Notes: generated from the letters alone by a model not told the origin. Shown: positions 16,739-26,717, numbered from the stretch's first letter. The stretch is 64,000 bases of DNA from an uncultured Bacteroidales bacterium (GCA_900318265.1 ONKA01000003.1:124001-188000); one strand, 5' to 3'. A program made the numbers and translations.

Positions 16739-17302
16739 ATGAAATACCTGATTGCCTGTTTGGGAAACATCGGTGCCGAATATGACAACACGCGCCATAA
16801 CATCGGCTTCAAGATCGCCGACCGTCTGGCGAAGGACTTGGAGTGCTCGTTCACTACAGGTCGTCTGGCACAGACAGCGGAGGTGAAATACCGTGGCAAG
16901 ACCTTGCTGATCATCAAGCCGACGACCTATATGAACCTCAGCGGCAAGGCGGTGAAATATTGGATGCAGCAGGAGAAGATCCCGATGGAGAACCTCCTGG
17001 TCGTGAACGACGACATCGCACTGCCTTTGGGCACGTTGCGCCTGCGCAAACAAGGTGCCGACGGTGGCCACAACGGTCTGACTGACATCATCGAGAAGTT
17101 GGGTACCAACGTGTTCTGTCGCCTGCGTTTCGGCTTGGGCGACGACTTTCCGCGCGGCCGTCAGGTGGACTTTGTCTTAGGACAATGGAAAGCCTCGGAA
17201 GAGCCCATCGTCGACGAAAAAGTGAACGAAGCCGTTGAAATCATCAAGAGCTTCGTTGTTCAAGGGCCAGATCGGACGATGAATCAATATAATAAGAAGT
17301 GA
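16739..17302 (+). CDS. pth: Peptidyl-tRNA hydrolase
   Basis: 187 residues from the ATG at 16739, preceded by AAAGGAG and matching the family start MKYLIACLGN. It frees tRNA from stalled peptidyl-tRNA. The catalytic His is in NTRHNIGF, with VVNDDIALPLGTLRLR and GADGGHNGL downstream. An in-frame ATG at 16664 would add a 25-residue basic extension; it also has a purine-rich stretch upstream, so it cannot be excluded. Confidence 0.92.
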   Translation: MKYLIACLGNIGAEYDNTRHNIGFKIADRLAKDLECSFTTGRLAQTAEVKYRGKTLLIIKPTTYMNLSGKAVKYWMQQEKIPMENLLVVNDDIALPLGTLRLRKQGADGGHNGLTDIIEKLGTNVFCRLRFGLGDDFPRGRQVDFVLGQWKASEEPIVDEKVNEAVEIIKSFVVQGPDRTMNQYNKK

Positions 17303-17310
17303 TGACTTTC

Positions 17311-17390
17311 CGTCATTGCGAGCAAAGCGAAGCAATCTAGACAAGAAACTTTTTCTCTAGATTGCTTCGTCGTTCCTCCTCGCAATGACG
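17311..17390. repeat. REP palindrome between pth and the THUMP gene
   Basis: CGTCATTGCGAG...GAAGCAATCTAGA and its inverted counterpart TCTAGATTGCTTC...CTCGCAATGACG fill the convergent gap. This is a widespread type of bacterial interspersed palindrome and could form a long hairpin at the ends of both transcripts. Confidence 0.8.
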
Positions 17391-18560
17391 TTATGATTCC
17401 GCCTCCCTCGCCTTTTTTTCCTTCAAAGATCCTTCAAAAATATCAAACCTCACAAAGCGGCACTCCAGCGGGCCGTTCCATACGGGTATCTTGGCCGTAG
17501 GCTTCAATCCCACATGGCGCAAAGCCACAGCATCGTCGGTGATGAGCCAGCATTGGAAGCCCTGGAAGTTGTGCTTCAGTGTGTGGCCGATTTCTTCGTA
17601 TAAGTTGTCGATGTCGTCTTCTTCCAAACGGTCGCCGTAGGGTGGGTTGATGACAAGGATGCCTCCGCCTTCGGGTGGGGTGAGGTCGTGCATGTCCTTC
17701 TTCATCAAGTGGATATCGCATTGCAGATGGGCGTAGTTGATGTTGCCTTCAGCGATGGCCACGGCCTTGGGCGAGCGGTCGGAGGCCCAAATCTCGTATT
17801 CGAAATCACAAATTTTATCGTCGGCTTCCTGACGGATGCGCTGCCAGAGTTCGGCATCGTAGTCGTCCCATTTCATGAAGCCCCATTGCTTGCGGTAGTA
17901 GCCCGGCGGGATTTTCATGGCATACATGGCCGCCTCGATGGGCAGGGTGCCCGAGCCGCACATGCAGTCGAGGAAGTTGCAGTCGGCCTTCCAGCCCGTG
18001 AGTTGGATGAGACCTGCCGCCAACACTTCGTTCATCGGGGCCTTGTCGACTTGCTTGCGGTAGCCGCGGTGGTGCAACGACTCGCCTGAGCTGTCGAAGA
18101 GCAGGGTCACCTTGTCCTCGCGGATGTGCAGGCTGATGCGCAGGTCGGGGTTCAAGGTGTTGATGTTCGGACGGATGCCATACACATCACGGAAGAGGTC
18201 GACGATGGCGTCTTTTACCGTCAAGGCTGCGTACTGCGAATGGGTGAAGAAACGCCCGCTCGTCACGGCATCGACGCAGAAGGTCTGGTCGGTACGGAGC
18301 AACTCACACCAATTGATTTCCTTCACTTTTTTATATAGTTCATCGGGGTTCTTGGCGAAGAAGTTCTTGAAGGGTTTCAGCACTTTAAGGGCTGTACGCA
18401 CCTCATAGTTAATGCGGTACATCAGCTCCTTGTTGCCTTCGCAGATGACGGCGCGGTGCATGGAGCGCACGTTCTTTGCTCCAAGAGCCTTGATCTCGGC
18501 GGCCAGCACGTCTTCGAGTCCAGCAGCCGTCTTGGTGATGAGTTGGTAGTTGTCTTCCAT
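17391..18560 (-). CDS. THUMP-domain RNA methyltransferase (RlmL N-domain-like)
   Basis: 389 residues. An N-terminal THUMP RNA-binding domain is followed by a class I methyltransferase with SAM motif DCMCGSGTLPIEAA and catalytic NPPYGDR. This layout matches the m2G methyltransferase half of E. coli RlmL (23S rRNA G2445). The exact target is inferred. The start ATG is followed on its upstream side by two 22-base REP-like repeats. Confidence 0.87.
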   Translation of the reverse strand: MEDNYQLITKTAAGLEDVLAAEIKALGAKNVRSMHRAVICEGNKELMYRINYEVRTALKVLKPFKNFFAKNPDELYKKVKEINWCELLRTDQTFCVDAVTSGRFFTHSQYAALTVKDAIVDLFRDVYGIRPNINTLNPDLRISLHIREDKVTLLFDSSGESLHHRGYRKQVDKAPMNEVLAAGLIQLTGWKADCNFLDCMCGSGTLPIEAAMYAMKIPPGYYRKQWGFMKWDDYDAELWQRIRQEADDKICDFEYEIWASDRSPKAVAIAEGNINYAHLQCDIHLMKKDMHDLTPPEGGGILVINPPYGDRLEEDDIDNLYEEIGHTLKHNFQGFQCWLITDDAVALRHVGLKPTAKIPVWNGPLECRFVRFDIFEGSLKEKKAREAES

Positions 18561-18604
18561 GTTATTGAGCTTGTCGAAATATGTTATTGAGCTTGTCGAA
18601 ATAT
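18561..18604. repeat. Two tandem 22-base repeats with a TTGTCGAA core
   Basis: GTTATTGAGCTTGTCGAAAT is repeated twice directly in front of the THUMP gene. The core GAGCTTGTCGAA is that of the REP family at 26388 and 35691. Confidence 0.75.
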
Positions 18605-18620
18605 GTGTCTAAAATTTCCG

Positions 18621-18628
18621 CAAAATTA
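18621..18628 (-). promoter_or_regulatory. Probable -7 box for the THUMP gene
   Basis: The minus strand reads TAATTTTG followed by C. It lies upstream of the tandem repeats, which would then sit in the 5' leader of the transcript. Confidence 0.4.
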
Positions 18629-18636
18629 GGAATAAT

Positions 18637-18667
18637 CTTGAATCTTTGAATCTTGAATCTTTGAATT
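18637..18667. repeat. TTGAATC heptamer tract before gltX
   Basis: About four copies of TTGAATC/TTTGAAT run up to the gltX -7 box. Confidence 0.6.
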
Positions 18668-18670
18668 GAT

Positions 18671-18678
18671 TATTTTTG
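18671..18678 (+). promoter_or_regulatory. Probable -7 box of gltX
   Basis: TATTTTTG matches TAnnTTTG. A TTTG at 18645-18648 could be the -33 box (22-base gap) and lies inside the heptamer tract, so repeat number could affect promoter spacing. Confidence 0.45.
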
Positions 18679-18700
18679 CACCCGTAATTTGAAAATCATC

Positions 18701-20218
18701 ATGAAAGAAGTTAGAGTAAGATTTGCCCCCAGCCCGACTGGTCCCTTGCACATTGGGGGCGTGCGTACAGCGTTATATAATTATTTGTTTGCCAAAAAGA
18801 ACGGCGGCAAGATGATCCTCCGTATCGAAGACACCGACCAAACCCGCTTTGTGCCCGGCGCCGAGCAATATATCGTGGAGTCCTTGGACTGGTGCGGCAT
18901 CAAGTTCGACGAGAGCGACTACGTGGGTGGCGCCTTCGGTCCCTACAAGCAGAGCAACCGCAAACATCTCTATAAACAATATAGCGACGAGCTGCTAGCC
19001 AAAGGCTGCGCCTACATCGCCTTCGACACCGCCGAGGAACTGGACAAATACCGCAAAGAGGCCGAAGCCAACAAGCAGAACTTCATCTACAACTGCCAGA
19101 GTCGCAAGCACCTGCGCAACAGCCTGACGATGAGCAAGGAAGAAGTCGACAAGCTGATTGCCGACGGCACGCCTTACACAGTGCGTTTCATGATTCCCGA
19201 AGACCGCGAGATCGTCATGCACGACCTCATCCGTGGTGAGGTGCATGTGCAGACTAACACCCTCGACGACAAGGTCTTGTTCAAGAGCGATGGCATGCCG
19301 ACTTACCATCTGGCCAACATCGTCGACGACCATCTGATGCAGATCAGCCACGTCATCCGTGGCGAGGAATGGCTGCCTTCCATGCCGCTCCACGTCATGC
19401 TCTACGAGGCCTTCGGTTGGGAGGCTCCTCAGTTTGCCCATCTGCCCTTATTACTCAAACCCGACGGTAACGGCAAGCTCAGCAAGCGCGATGGCGACCG
19501 CCTCGGCTTCCCCGTCTTCCCGATGTATTGGGTCGACCCGAAGACCGGCGACACGGCCATGGGTTACAAGCAGTCGGGCTACTACCCCGAGGCTTTCATC
19601 AACATGCTGGCACTGCTGGGTTGGAATCCTGGTACCGAGCAGGAAATCTTCACCATGGACGAGCTCATCCAGGCTTTCTCGCTCGAGCGTTGCAGCAAGA
19701 GCGGCGCCAAGTTCAACGTGGAGAAGACCAAGTGGTTCAACCACGAGTGGCTCATGCGCAAGTCAAACGAGGAAGTAGGCAAGGACTATCAGGCTTGGCT
19801 GAAGGCAGAAAAGGGCATCGACGCCCCGCTCGACTTTGCTGTGAAAGTCGCTGGTTTGGTGAAAGATAGAGTCAACTTTGTGAAGGAGATCTGGGATCAG
19901 AGTTTCTTCTTCTTCGAGGCCCCAACTGAATACGATCCCGTGACAGTCAAGAAACGTTGGAAAGAGAACAGTGCCGAGACCATGCTCAAAGTGAAAGAGG
20001 TCATCAAGGGCATCGAGCCGTTCAGCTTGGCCAACATTGATGAGACCTTGAACAATTGGATTACTTCCAACGAGCTGAACATTGGCCTTGTGATGAACGG
20101 TCTCCGCTTGATGGTGGTGGGTGCCGGCAAGGGCCCGCACATCGGCGAAATCCTTGAGCTTTTGGGCAAGGAAGAGACCCTCAAGCGCATCGACGCTGGC
20201 GTGAAGGCCTTGGGATAA
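18701..20218 (+). CDS. gltX: Glutamate--tRNA ligase
   Basis: 505 residues from the ATG at 18701; only a TTG lies further upstream in frame. Class I synthetase marks: HIGG (HIGH) at residues 17-20 and [11 protein letters not shown] (KMSKS). It charges tRNA-Glu. The AsmA-like gene begins 10 bases after the stop and probably shares its transcript. Confidence 0.96.
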   Translation: MKEVRVRFAPSPTGPLHIGGVRTALYNYLFAKKNGGKMILRIEDTDQTRFVPGAEQYIVESLDWCGIKFDESDYVGGAFGPYKQSNRKHLYKQYSDELLAKGCAYIAFDTAEELDKYRKEAEANKQNFIYNCQSRKHLRNSLTMSKEEVDKLIADGTPYTVRFMIPEDREIVMHDLIRGEVHVQTNTLDDKVLFKSDGMPTYHLANIVDDHLMQISHVIRGEEWLPSMPLHVMLYEAFGWEAPQFAHLPLLLKPDGNGKLSKRDGDRLGFPVFPMYWVDPKTGDTAMGYKQSGYYPEAFINMLALLGWNPGTEQEIFTMDELIQAFSLERCSKSGAKFNVEKTKWFNHEWLMRKSNEEVGKDYQAWLKAEKGIDAPLDFAVKVAGLVKDRVNFVKEIWDQSFFFFEAPTEYDPVTVKKRWKENSAETMLKVKEVIKGIEPFSLANIDETLNNWITSNELNIGLVMNGLRLMVVGAGKGPHIGEILELLGKEETLKRIDAGVKALG

Positions 20219-20228
20219 TCGCAAATCG

Positions 20229-22463
20229 ATGAAAAAGGGACTCAAAATAACGCTAATTGTCTTTGGAGTAATCGTAGTGTTACTCCTTATGGTGCTTGTT
20301 TTTGCGGGTCCCATAGCGAAGTGGTACGTCGAAAAGCACGACAAGGAACTGATAGGTCGCGAGTTGACCATAGGAAAGCTATGGGTCAACGTGTTTTCAG
20401 GGACGGCGAAAATCGATGATTTGACGTTGTACGAAGACGATGGCGCCACGCCTTTTGTGAGTTTCGACCATTTCGATACCAACATCAAATTGCGCGACTT
20501 GTTGGATAACCGTCTGTGGGTGAATCACGCCCTGCTTTCGGGGCTGAAGGTCTACATCCAGCAGAACCGCACCTGGTTCAACTTCGACAGCATGGTGCAG
20601 CACTTCGCCTCCGACAAGCCCAAGGAACCTTCTGAGCCTTCCAATTTCGGCTTGATTTTCAACGACATCACGATTGATAAGAGCTTTTTGCGCTATACCG
20701 ACCTGGACATTGGCAGCGAGTTTAACCTGCGCGACATTGCCATCCATGTGCCCTATATCGACTTGTCGGACATGAAGACCACCGTCGGCCTGGACCTCAT
20801 ACTGGCCGATAGTGCCACCCTGCATACCGACCTGCGACTGTCGGAGAATGCGGAAGAGTATTTCGTGAATTTGAAAGTGAATGACTTGGGCATCGACATC
20901 ATCGAGCCTTATCTGCAACAGACGCTTGCAGTCGACTCGCTGCAAGGTCAGCTTTCCTTGGACCTTTCTGCCAAAGGACGCACCGAACATATCCTCGACT
21001 TTGACATGATTGGCGACATCGTGCTGAGCGATTTGTCGTTGTGCGACAATGGCGGCTACAGGTTGGGTCACATCGACTCCATCTGGACCGATATTGGACG
21101 TTTCAACTTGAACCAGAACGTGTTGGATCTGGACAGGTTGAAGATCTCCGGCGTCAGGACAGCCTATATCGTCAATGCGGATAGCACCACGAACTTCGAT
21201 CTTTTCCTCGGTCATGTGTATCATCGCGACACCACGGTCTTCGAGAAAGTCATCGACACGGTAGCCGCCGCCATCGAGGAGGTGCAGGATCGCAAGACAC
21301 TCGTCATAGGCATCAAGGATCTTCGAGTTGACAAGATCAACCTGGAATATCAGGACCATACCTTGCCGGATCCTTTCATCTATGAAATCTCCGACATCAG
21401 CATCACATCGAATAATTTTACACTGACGGGCGATAACGCCGTCCATCTGGATGCTTTGCTCAACAATGTGGGTAAGCTCAGGATGCAATGGCAGGGCGAC
21501 GTGCATGGGTTGGAGAACCACGACCTCACCTTGATGCTGAGCAACGTGAAACTGACGGATTTCTCGCCTTACGTTCAGCAGATGTTCGGCTTTCCGCTTG
21601 AAGACGGCACGCTCTCGTTCCGCAGCCAAAACAAGATTGTCAATGGCAACCTTGAGGGCATCAACAAGTTGCAGTTGGCTTCACCTACGGTGGGGAAGAG
21701 GATGAAGAATTTCGAGCCGCAATACCCCAAGATTCCGTTGAGGTTGGGCATCTACCTGCTCACCGACAAAGACCACAACGTCAGCATCGACCTACCTATC
21801 TCAGGTAACCTCAACGACCCGCAGTTCTCTTACGGCAAGGCCTTGTTGAAGGTGCTTGGTAACCTGTTGGTTAAGGTGGTGACCACGCCTTTCCGTCTCT
21901 TTTCTGACGATGACGTCCAATACGTACCTTTTGATCTGCTCCATCCCGATTTCAATGCCGATGAATACACGATGCTTGACGACGTGGCCTCCACCATCAG
22001 CCTCCATCCCGACCTGTCCGTCGAATTTGAGCAGTGTGTGAACTACGAGGAGACCCTTCAACGCCTGTGCAACTTGCAGTTGCAGCGCGACTATTACATC
22101 TCGCAGCATCCCGAGGTCGACTCCACGGGTATCGATTTCCTTACCAACGAAGCCATACAAGCCATCAAGTTGAACGACAAAGGCTTATGTGACTATGCCG
22201 TGCAGTTCTCGGAGCGCGAGAAGCTGTCGTCGAAACGTGACGTCGCATCGGTGGCCTACGCCGTGTATCACGAAAAGTCGAAGGCGATCATCGCACGGCT
22301 GATGGATAGACGAAATGCCTTGCTTACCAATTACATGCTGAACACCAAGGGATTGAACAACAATCAGATCTCGGTGACGAAGATGGACGAGGCGTTACTG
22401 GAGACCTATAACAAGGCCTCGCGCTATGAAGTGCGGTTGCTCAACGATGAGGAAGCGGATTAG
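20229..22463 (+). CDS. AsmA-like / DUF748 envelope protein
   Basis: 744 residues. One N-terminal membrane segment (about 7-27) is followed by a long, mostly beta-strand region that ends in charged helices. The start, the GRELTIGKLWVNVFSG-type segment and the repeated short beta motifs fit the AsmA/DUF748 group of bridge-like proteins thought to move lipids between membranes. It would be anchored in the inner membrane and reach into the periplasm. The role is inferred from fold only. Its stop overlaps the convergent M28 gene by 4 bases. Confidence 0.7.
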   Translation: MKKGLKITLIVFGVIVVLLLMVLVFAGPIAKWYVEKHDKELIGRELTIGKLWVNVFSGTAKIDDLTLYEDDGATPFVSFDHFDTNIKLRDLLDNRLWVNHALLSGLKVYIQQNRTWFNFDSMVQHFASDKPKEPSEPSNFGLIFNDITIDKSFLRYTDLDIGSEFNLRDIAIHVPYIDLSDMKTTVGLDLILADSATLHTDLRLSENAEEYFVNLKVNDLGIDIIEPYLQQTLAVDSLQGQLSLDLSAKGRTEHILDFDMIGDIVLSDLSLCDNGGYRLGHIDSIWTDIGRFNLNQNVLDLDRLKISGVRTAYIVNADSTTNFDLFLGHVYHRDTTVFEKVIDTVAAAIEEVQDRKTLVIGIKDLRVDKINLEYQDHTLPDPFIYEISDISITSNNFTLTGDNAVHLDALLNNVGKLRMQWQGDVHGLENHDLTLMLSNVKLTDFSPYVQQMFGFPLEDGTLSFRSQNKIVNGNLEGINKLQLASPTVGKRMKNFEPQYPKIPLRLGIYLLTDKDHNVSIDLPISGNLNDPQFSYGKALLKVLGNLLVKVVTTPFRLFSDDDVQYVPFDLLHPDFNADEYTMLDDVASTISLHPDLSVEFEQCVNYEETLQRLCNLQLQRDYYISQHPEVDSTGIDFLTNEAIQAIKLNDKGLCDYAVQFSEREKLSSKRDVASVAYAVYHEKSKAIIARLMDRRNALLTNYMLNTKGLNNNQISVTKMDEALLETYNKASRYEVRLLNDEEAD

Positions 22464-23683
22464 TTGACGACCAACCGTTTGGCAACCATCCCTTTTTCGG
22501 TTTTGATTTTGACCACATAGACACCGGAGGCAAACCCCTCTGTGGTGAGTTTGTGTTGTCTTGTCTTGTTCAAATCGAGATTTTCGATCTGTTGTCCCAA
22601 CAGATTATAGACACTGACGTTTAACAAGTTGTGGTCGGCGAGTAGGGTCACTTCGCCTTGTGCGGGGTTGGGGAACATCGCCACGTTGAGAGTTTCGTGC
22701 TCCGCGACGCCGTCATGGTTGGGACCCGCCAAGGTCGCTACCAAGCCGAGGTTCAGTTCGGTGAAGCGTTTCGACTGGTCCAAGTTGTTGACACTCAGTC
22801 CTAGTACATCCTGTCTGGAGTGGATGAAGGGCGAACTGGCATGCACGTCTTCGAAGGGATGCACGGCAGGGTAGCCGTTGCGGTTGAAAGAGGAGTAGTC
22901 GCTGTCGCCCCAAGCCAGCCACGCCTGCCGAATGGGCATCTCGGGGAAATAGACTTGGCTGAAGTTGAAGACGTATCTGCCGATGAGTGAGTCGCGCGTG
23001 GTGAACATCAGGTGGACGTGGATGTCGGTGCCTTCTTCGAGGTAGCCCGTCATGTCGAGGTTGAAATAGCCCACAATGTCCATCAGCTGTTCGGCACAGT
23101 CGGCAGCGTAGGCTGCACTGCCCTTGAGCCCGATTTCCTCAGCGTTCCAGTTGCCATAGATGATGGTACGGTCAAAGGTGTAGTTGCTTAATATTCTTGC
23201 GGTTTCGAGGATTCCTGCCACGCCCGAGGCGTTGTCGTCGGCGCCAGGCGAGCGGATGGTGTCGGGGTCGGTGCCGTCGTCGTTCCACGAGTCGTAATGC
23301 GCCCCGCAGATGACGAATTCTTCAGGGGTGCGGGTGCCCCATTGCACGGCTAGCACGTTGTCGGCCGTCTCTTCCGGGAATCCTTCCTTGTGGACTTTGA
23401 AGTCGTGCAGCATCACTGTGTCTACGCCAAACTGACCGTAACGACTTGTCAGCCAATCTTGTACTTCATAAATATGACGGCTGTCGAAGCGGCGGTTATG
23501 GTAAGAGCAGAGGTGTTCGATGTTGGCCTTGATGCTGTCAATCGAGACCGAGTCCATCATGGCGCGGATCTCGGGATGCTCTTCAGCAATAACAGGGTAG
23601 TCATGCTCGAAGAGATGTTGCACCTGCGCGGAGGCAGTGAGACCTGCAATGAGGAGTAGTGCTATGGTTATTAGTTTTCTCAT
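22460..23683 (-). CDS. Secreted M28 metallopeptidase with T9SS sorting tail
   Basis: 407 residues: a signal peptide (1-19, ending ASAQ), an M28 aminopeptidase domain, and a C-terminal sorting domain. Zinc-site segments are visible: GAHYDSW, GADDNASG, NAEEIGLKG and a final HSRQD. The last 75 or so residues (FPNPAQGEVTL ... GVYVVKIKTEKG ... KRLVVN) are a typical type IX secretion signal. The enzyme should therefore be exported to the cell surface or medium. The preferred substrate is not known. Confidence 0.9.
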   Translation of the reverse strand: MRKLITIALLLIAGLTASAQVQHLFEHDYPVIAEEHPEIRAMMDSVSIDSIKANIEHLCSYHNRRFDSRHIYEVQDWLTSRYGQFGVDTVMLHDFKVHKEGFPEETADNVLAVQWGTRTPEEFVICGAHYDSWNDDGTDPDTIRSPGADDNASGVAGILETARILSNYTFDRTIIYGNWNAEEIGLKGSAAYAADCAEQLMDIVGYFNLDMTGYLEEGTDIHVHLMFTTRDSLIGRYVFNFSQVYFPEMPIRQAWLAWGDSDYSSFNRNGYPAVHPFEDVHASSPFIHSRQDVLGLSVNNLDQSKRFTELNLGLVATLAGPNHDGVAEHETLNVAMFPNPAQGEVTLLADHNLLNVSVYNLLGQQIENLDLNKTRQHKLTTEGFASGVYVVKIKTEKGMVAKRLVVN

Positions 23684-23697
23684 TATTTTCAGTTTTT

Positions 23698-23727
23698 GAC
23701 CCTGACCCTGACCTCTGACCCTGACCC
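23698..23727. repeat. GACCCT tandem tract before the M28 gene
   Basis: About five hexamer/heptamer copies of GACCCT(G) lie in the 5' region of the M28 gene, then a palindrome-like run GACCCGC...GGGTAACGGGTC to about 23755. Confidence 0.6.
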
Positions 23728-23768
23728 GCTTTTGGGTAACGGGTCTGGGTCATGGTCACTGGTCATGG

Positions 23769-24464
23769 TCACAATCCCTTGACATGCGGCTTGCCCGCAA
23801 TGAAATCCTTCAAATAAAACGGCTCGAAATACGCCACATCGACAAACTGCTGTTGCTGCAAAGCCCGTTCCGCCAAGACTTTCATATAAGCCGCAGAGGG
23901 CTTGAAGCCGTCGATGATATGGATATTCGGTTGGCTTTCAAAGAGTTTGCTAAGCTTTGGCGCACCGTCACCGAAGAGCCAGAGCCGATGGTCTTTTCTC
24001 AAGTCCTCGAAAGAGTTCTCCTCGATGACCAAGGCGGCCGTGTCGTTGATTTTGTTCAAGTTGGCGTCGAAGACAGAAGCATACACCTCCATGCGACGCG
24101 CGTCGATCATGGGGATGAGCAGGTCGTCGGGACCGATTTGGCTGCCCAGCTTGTCCTTCATGCCGTAAGCCATGGCTTCGAGCGTGTCGATGGCCATTAG
24201 CGGGAGGTCGGCGGCATAGCAGATGCCTTTCGCCGTGCTCACCCCGATACGCAGACCCGTGTAGGAGCCAGGACCTTGGCTCACCGCCACGGCGTCCAAC
24301 TGCGGATAGTTGATTTTAGCCTCCTCCATCACTTCGCGGATGAAGTTGGTAATCTTTTCAGAATGAGCATTTTGTCCCTCTGTCTCGCGCATGGCCAAGG
24401 TGCAACAGGCCGAGTTGAGTGCGACCGAACAAACCGGTGTGGCCGTTTCCAAACACAGTATCAT
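23769..24464 (-). CDS. tsaB: tRNA t6A synthesis protein TsaB
   Basis: 231 residues of the ASKHA fold: MILCLETATPVCSVAL at the start and VSQGPGSYTGLRIGVSTAKG in the middle. TsaB pairs with TsaD and TsaE to put threonylcarbamoyl on A37 of ANN-reading tRNAs. The length is normal. Confidence 0.93.
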   Translation of the reverse strand: MILCLETATPVCSVALNSACCTLAMRETEGQNAHSEKITNFIREVMEEAKINYPQLDAVAVSQGPGSYTGLRIGVSTAKGICYAADLPLMAIDTLEAMAYGMKDKLGSQIGPDDLLIPMIDARRMEVYASVFDANLNKINDTAALVIEENSFEDLRKDHRLWLFGDGAPKLSKLFESQPNIHIIDGFKPSAAYMKVLAERALQQQQFVDVAYFEPFYLKDFIAGKPHVKGL

Positions 24465-24484
24465 TTTTTCCAGTTTTTATGAGG

Positions 24485-24492
24485 CAAAAATA
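24485..24492 (-). promoter_or_regulatory. Probable -7 box of tsaB
   Basis: The minus strand reads TATTTTTG, 21 bases before the tsaB start. Confidence 0.4.
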
Positions 24493-24575
24493 GGCAAAAA
24501 ACGCATGTGAATTGGTCCTTTTTGTTCTTTTCTCAATTTTTATTATTAAATATGTTGTAAAACCGCAGAAAACCT

Positions 24576-24583
24576 TATATTTG
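24576..24583 (+). promoter_or_regulatory. Promoter of the N6 DNA methylase gene
   Basis: TATATTTG (-7) is preceded by TTG at 24555-24557 with an 18-base gap. Transcription from it would give a leader of about 90 bases before the ATG at 24677. Confidence 0.55.
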
Positions 24584-24676
24584 CAACATTAATATGCCTA
24601 ATTGGGCTTTTTTGTATATGGTTGAATTAGAGTTCGTTAAGTAGTTTTAATGGGACTTAGGAGGCGAAGCTGTATC

Positions 24677-26383
24677 ATGACGGAAACAAAAGTTTTTATA
24701 TCAAAAGCAACAAAAAGAAACTGGGACAAGCTGAAAAACAGCGGTGACGACCGCCTGATGCGACGTGCCAACAAGAGCCGCTCGCAGAAGACCATCGTCC
24801 CCGATGACTATGTCATGGCCGGTAGCCTGCCTCGTTTCGTGGGGGAGCTGCGACAACAGCAACATCCTATCAATGACTTGATTTTCAGCCTCTGCGCGAT
24901 GAAGATCGAGCATAACAAGGTGGACGAGTCCAACGCCAAGCGTTTCTTTGAGGAATATAACGGTTACCATCGCATCGCGCTTGAGGTGCCGCGTCAGATC
25001 CTGAAAAACCGTTTCGACGACTGGATTGGTTTTGTGTATCAGTCGTTGATGGCGGAAGGCCACCGCATCTTGACGGGCTTGTACTACACCAGCCCCGCCA
25101 TCGTCGAGGAGATGCTCTCCGACGTGCGGATGACGACAAACCAACGCTTCCTCGACCCCTGCTGCGGTAGCGGGATCTTCCTGATGAAGGTCGAGGATGC
25201 TCGCCCCGAGCAGCTCTATGGCGTCGACAACGACCCCCTCGCCGTGATGATTGCCAAGGCCAACCTCATGGTCAAGTTCAACGAGTCGTCGGTCTATCCC
25301 CAGATCTACCAACTGGACTTCCTGCTTCATGCCGCATCGGCTTTGGCAGGACTGAAGTTCGACTACATCGTCACCAACCCGCCTTGGGGCAGCGAGAAAC
25401 GGAAACGCCACAGCTCCGACGTCATCACCTCGAACGAGCAGGCCACCTTGTTCTTCACCGAGTCCTTCAAGTTCTTGAACGACAACGGGATGCTACACTT
25501 CTTACTGCCCACCTCGGTGCTGAAGATCAAGGTGCATGCCGACTTCCGCCGTTTCATCGCCGAAAGCACTTGCTTGGACACCATCAAATGCTACCACGAA
25601 CGCTTCAAAGGGGTGTTCACCGACTTCATCAGCATGAAGGTCAGGAATAAGACGATGCATGGGCAGCAGAGCTACACCGTCAGGACGGCCCACAACGAGG
25701 TCATCCGCAAGACCTGGCAGATGCAGGACGACGACTTTTGCGCCATCCCCTTGCTCAACGACCGCACCGAGGCCATCCTCGACAAGGCGGAACGGATGCG
25801 CCACGACGACCTCACGCACAGCCAATGGGCCTTAGGCATCATCACGGGCAACAATGCCAAAGTGCTGAAAGACAGACCCCGCAAGGGCTTGGAGCCCATC
25901 TTCACGGGCAAGGACATCCGCCCTTACGGTCTGAAGAAGGCCAGTCGTTACATCAAGTACAACCGTGTCGACTTCCAGCAGTGCGCCAAGGACGAGTTCT
26001 ACCGCGCCAAGGAGAAGCTGGTGTATAAGTTCGTCTCAAGCCATCTTTGTTTCACTTACGACGACAAGCAACGTCTTTTCCTCAACAGCGCCAACATCCT
26101 CATCCCCGAAGTGGACGGCATGAGCATCAAGACGGTGCTGGCATTCTTGAACTCGGCCTTGTTCAACTTCTTGTACGCCAAACGCTTCAACGACATCAAG
26201 ATCCTGAAGGGAAATCTTTCGGCTTTGCCGTTTCCGAAGATTACACCTGAACAGAACCAACAATTCTCAGCCCTCGTCGATCGGGCTTTGAGTGGTGACA
26301 TTAGTGCTGAAGACGAAATCAACGCGTTGGTTTTTTCTTTGTATGAGCTTGATCAAGAAGAGATTGCTTTAATAACAGAGTAA
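24677..26383 (+). CDS. Orphan N6-adenine DNA methyltransferase, TaqI-like target domain
   Basis: 568 residues from the ATG at 24677 (an in-frame ATG at 24650 would add 9). The catalytic core has SAM motif FLDPCCGSGIFLMK and the adenine motif NPPWG, followed by a C-terminal region resembling the TaqI-type specificity domain (GLEPIFTGKDIRPYGL; LLFNFLYAKRFNDIKILKGN in pieces). It should methylate adenine in a specific DNA site. No restriction endonuclease gene stands beside it, so it may be an orphan regulator or anti-restriction methylase, or a type IIG remnant without the nuclease part. Confidence 0.85.
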   Translation: MTETKVFISKATKRNWDKLKNSGDDRLMRRANKSRSQKTIVPDDYVMAGSLPRFVGELRQQQHPINDLIFSLCAMKIEHNKVDESNAKRFFEEYNGYHRIALEVPRQILKNRFDDWIGFVYQSLMAEGHRILTGLYYTSPAIVEEMLSDVRMTTNQRFLDPCCGSGIFLMKVEDARPEQLYGVDNDPLAVMIAKANLMVKFNESSVYPQIYQLDFLLHAASALAGLKFDYIVTNPPWGSEKRKRHSSDVITSNEQATLFFTESFKFLNDNGMLHFLLPTSVLKIKVHADFRRFIAESTCLDTIKCYHERFKGVFTDFISMKVRNKTMHGQQSYTVRTAHNEVIRKTWQMQDDDFCAIPLLNDRTEAILDKAERMRHDDLTHSQWALGIITGNNAKVLKDRPRKGLEPIFTGKDIRPYGLKKASRYIKYNRVDFQQCAKDEFYRAKEKLVYKFVSSHLCFTYDDKQRLFLNSANILIPEVDGMSIKTVLAFLNSALFNFLYAKRFNDIKILKGNLSALPFPKITPEQNQQFSALVDRALSGDISAEDEINALVFSLYELDQEEIALITE

Positions 26384-26387
26384 ATCA

Positions 26388-26413
26388 GGTCCCTGAGCCT
26401 GTCGAAGGGCCGG
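26388..26413. repeat. REP copy upstream of the GIY-YIG gene
   Basis: GGTCCCTGAGCCTGTCGAAG continues to GGGCCGG. It begins 5 bases after the methylase stop and ends 15 bases before the GIY-YIG start. Confidence 0.85.
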
Positions 26414-26428
26414 TTTTAAGAAGAATAT

Positions 26429-26704
26429 ATGTGTTACATGTACATACTTCGGTGTTCAAACGGCCAGTATTATGTTGGAAGCACACATGATTTAGATAAA
26501 AGACTTGCAGAACATCAATGTGGTGAAGGCGCTTTGTTTACAAAAAAACATCTTCCTGTTGAACTTGTATATTTCGAGGAGTTTCAAAGAATTGTAGAAG
26601 CTTTTCAAAGAGAACATCAAGTCAAAGGATGGAATCGAAAGAAAAAAGAAGCTTTAATAAATAATCACCCTGAGTTATTGCCTGAGTTGTCAAAGCATAA
26701 ATAG
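26429..26704 (+). CDS. GIY-YIG nuclease-family protein
   Basis: 91 residues, essentially one GIY-YIG domain: MCYMYILRCSNGQYYVGST with the paired YIL/YVG strands, then RLAEH with the conserved Arg, and QVKGWNRKKKEALI. Small single-domain members like this (UhbQ/UPF0213-like) have no clear known role. The gene is more AT-rich than its neighbours and is bracketed by REP copies, 15 bases upstream and 13 bases downstream. Confidence 0.85.
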   Translation: MCYMYILRCSNGQYYVGSTHDLDKRLAEHQCGEGALFTKKHLPVELVYFEEFQRIVEAFQREHQVKGWNRKKKEALINNHPELLPELSKHK

Positions 26705-26717
26705 AACACTTATTAGT

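Noticed and set aside
24677..26383. Complete restriction-modification system
   Set aside because: Only the methylase is present; neighbours are tsaB and a small GIY-YIG protein with no sign of being its cognate restriction enzyme.
26429..26704. Homing endonuclease inside a group I intron
   Set aside because: The GIY-YIG gene stands between intact genes and no intron core or split gene is visible; the REP flanks explain the context better.
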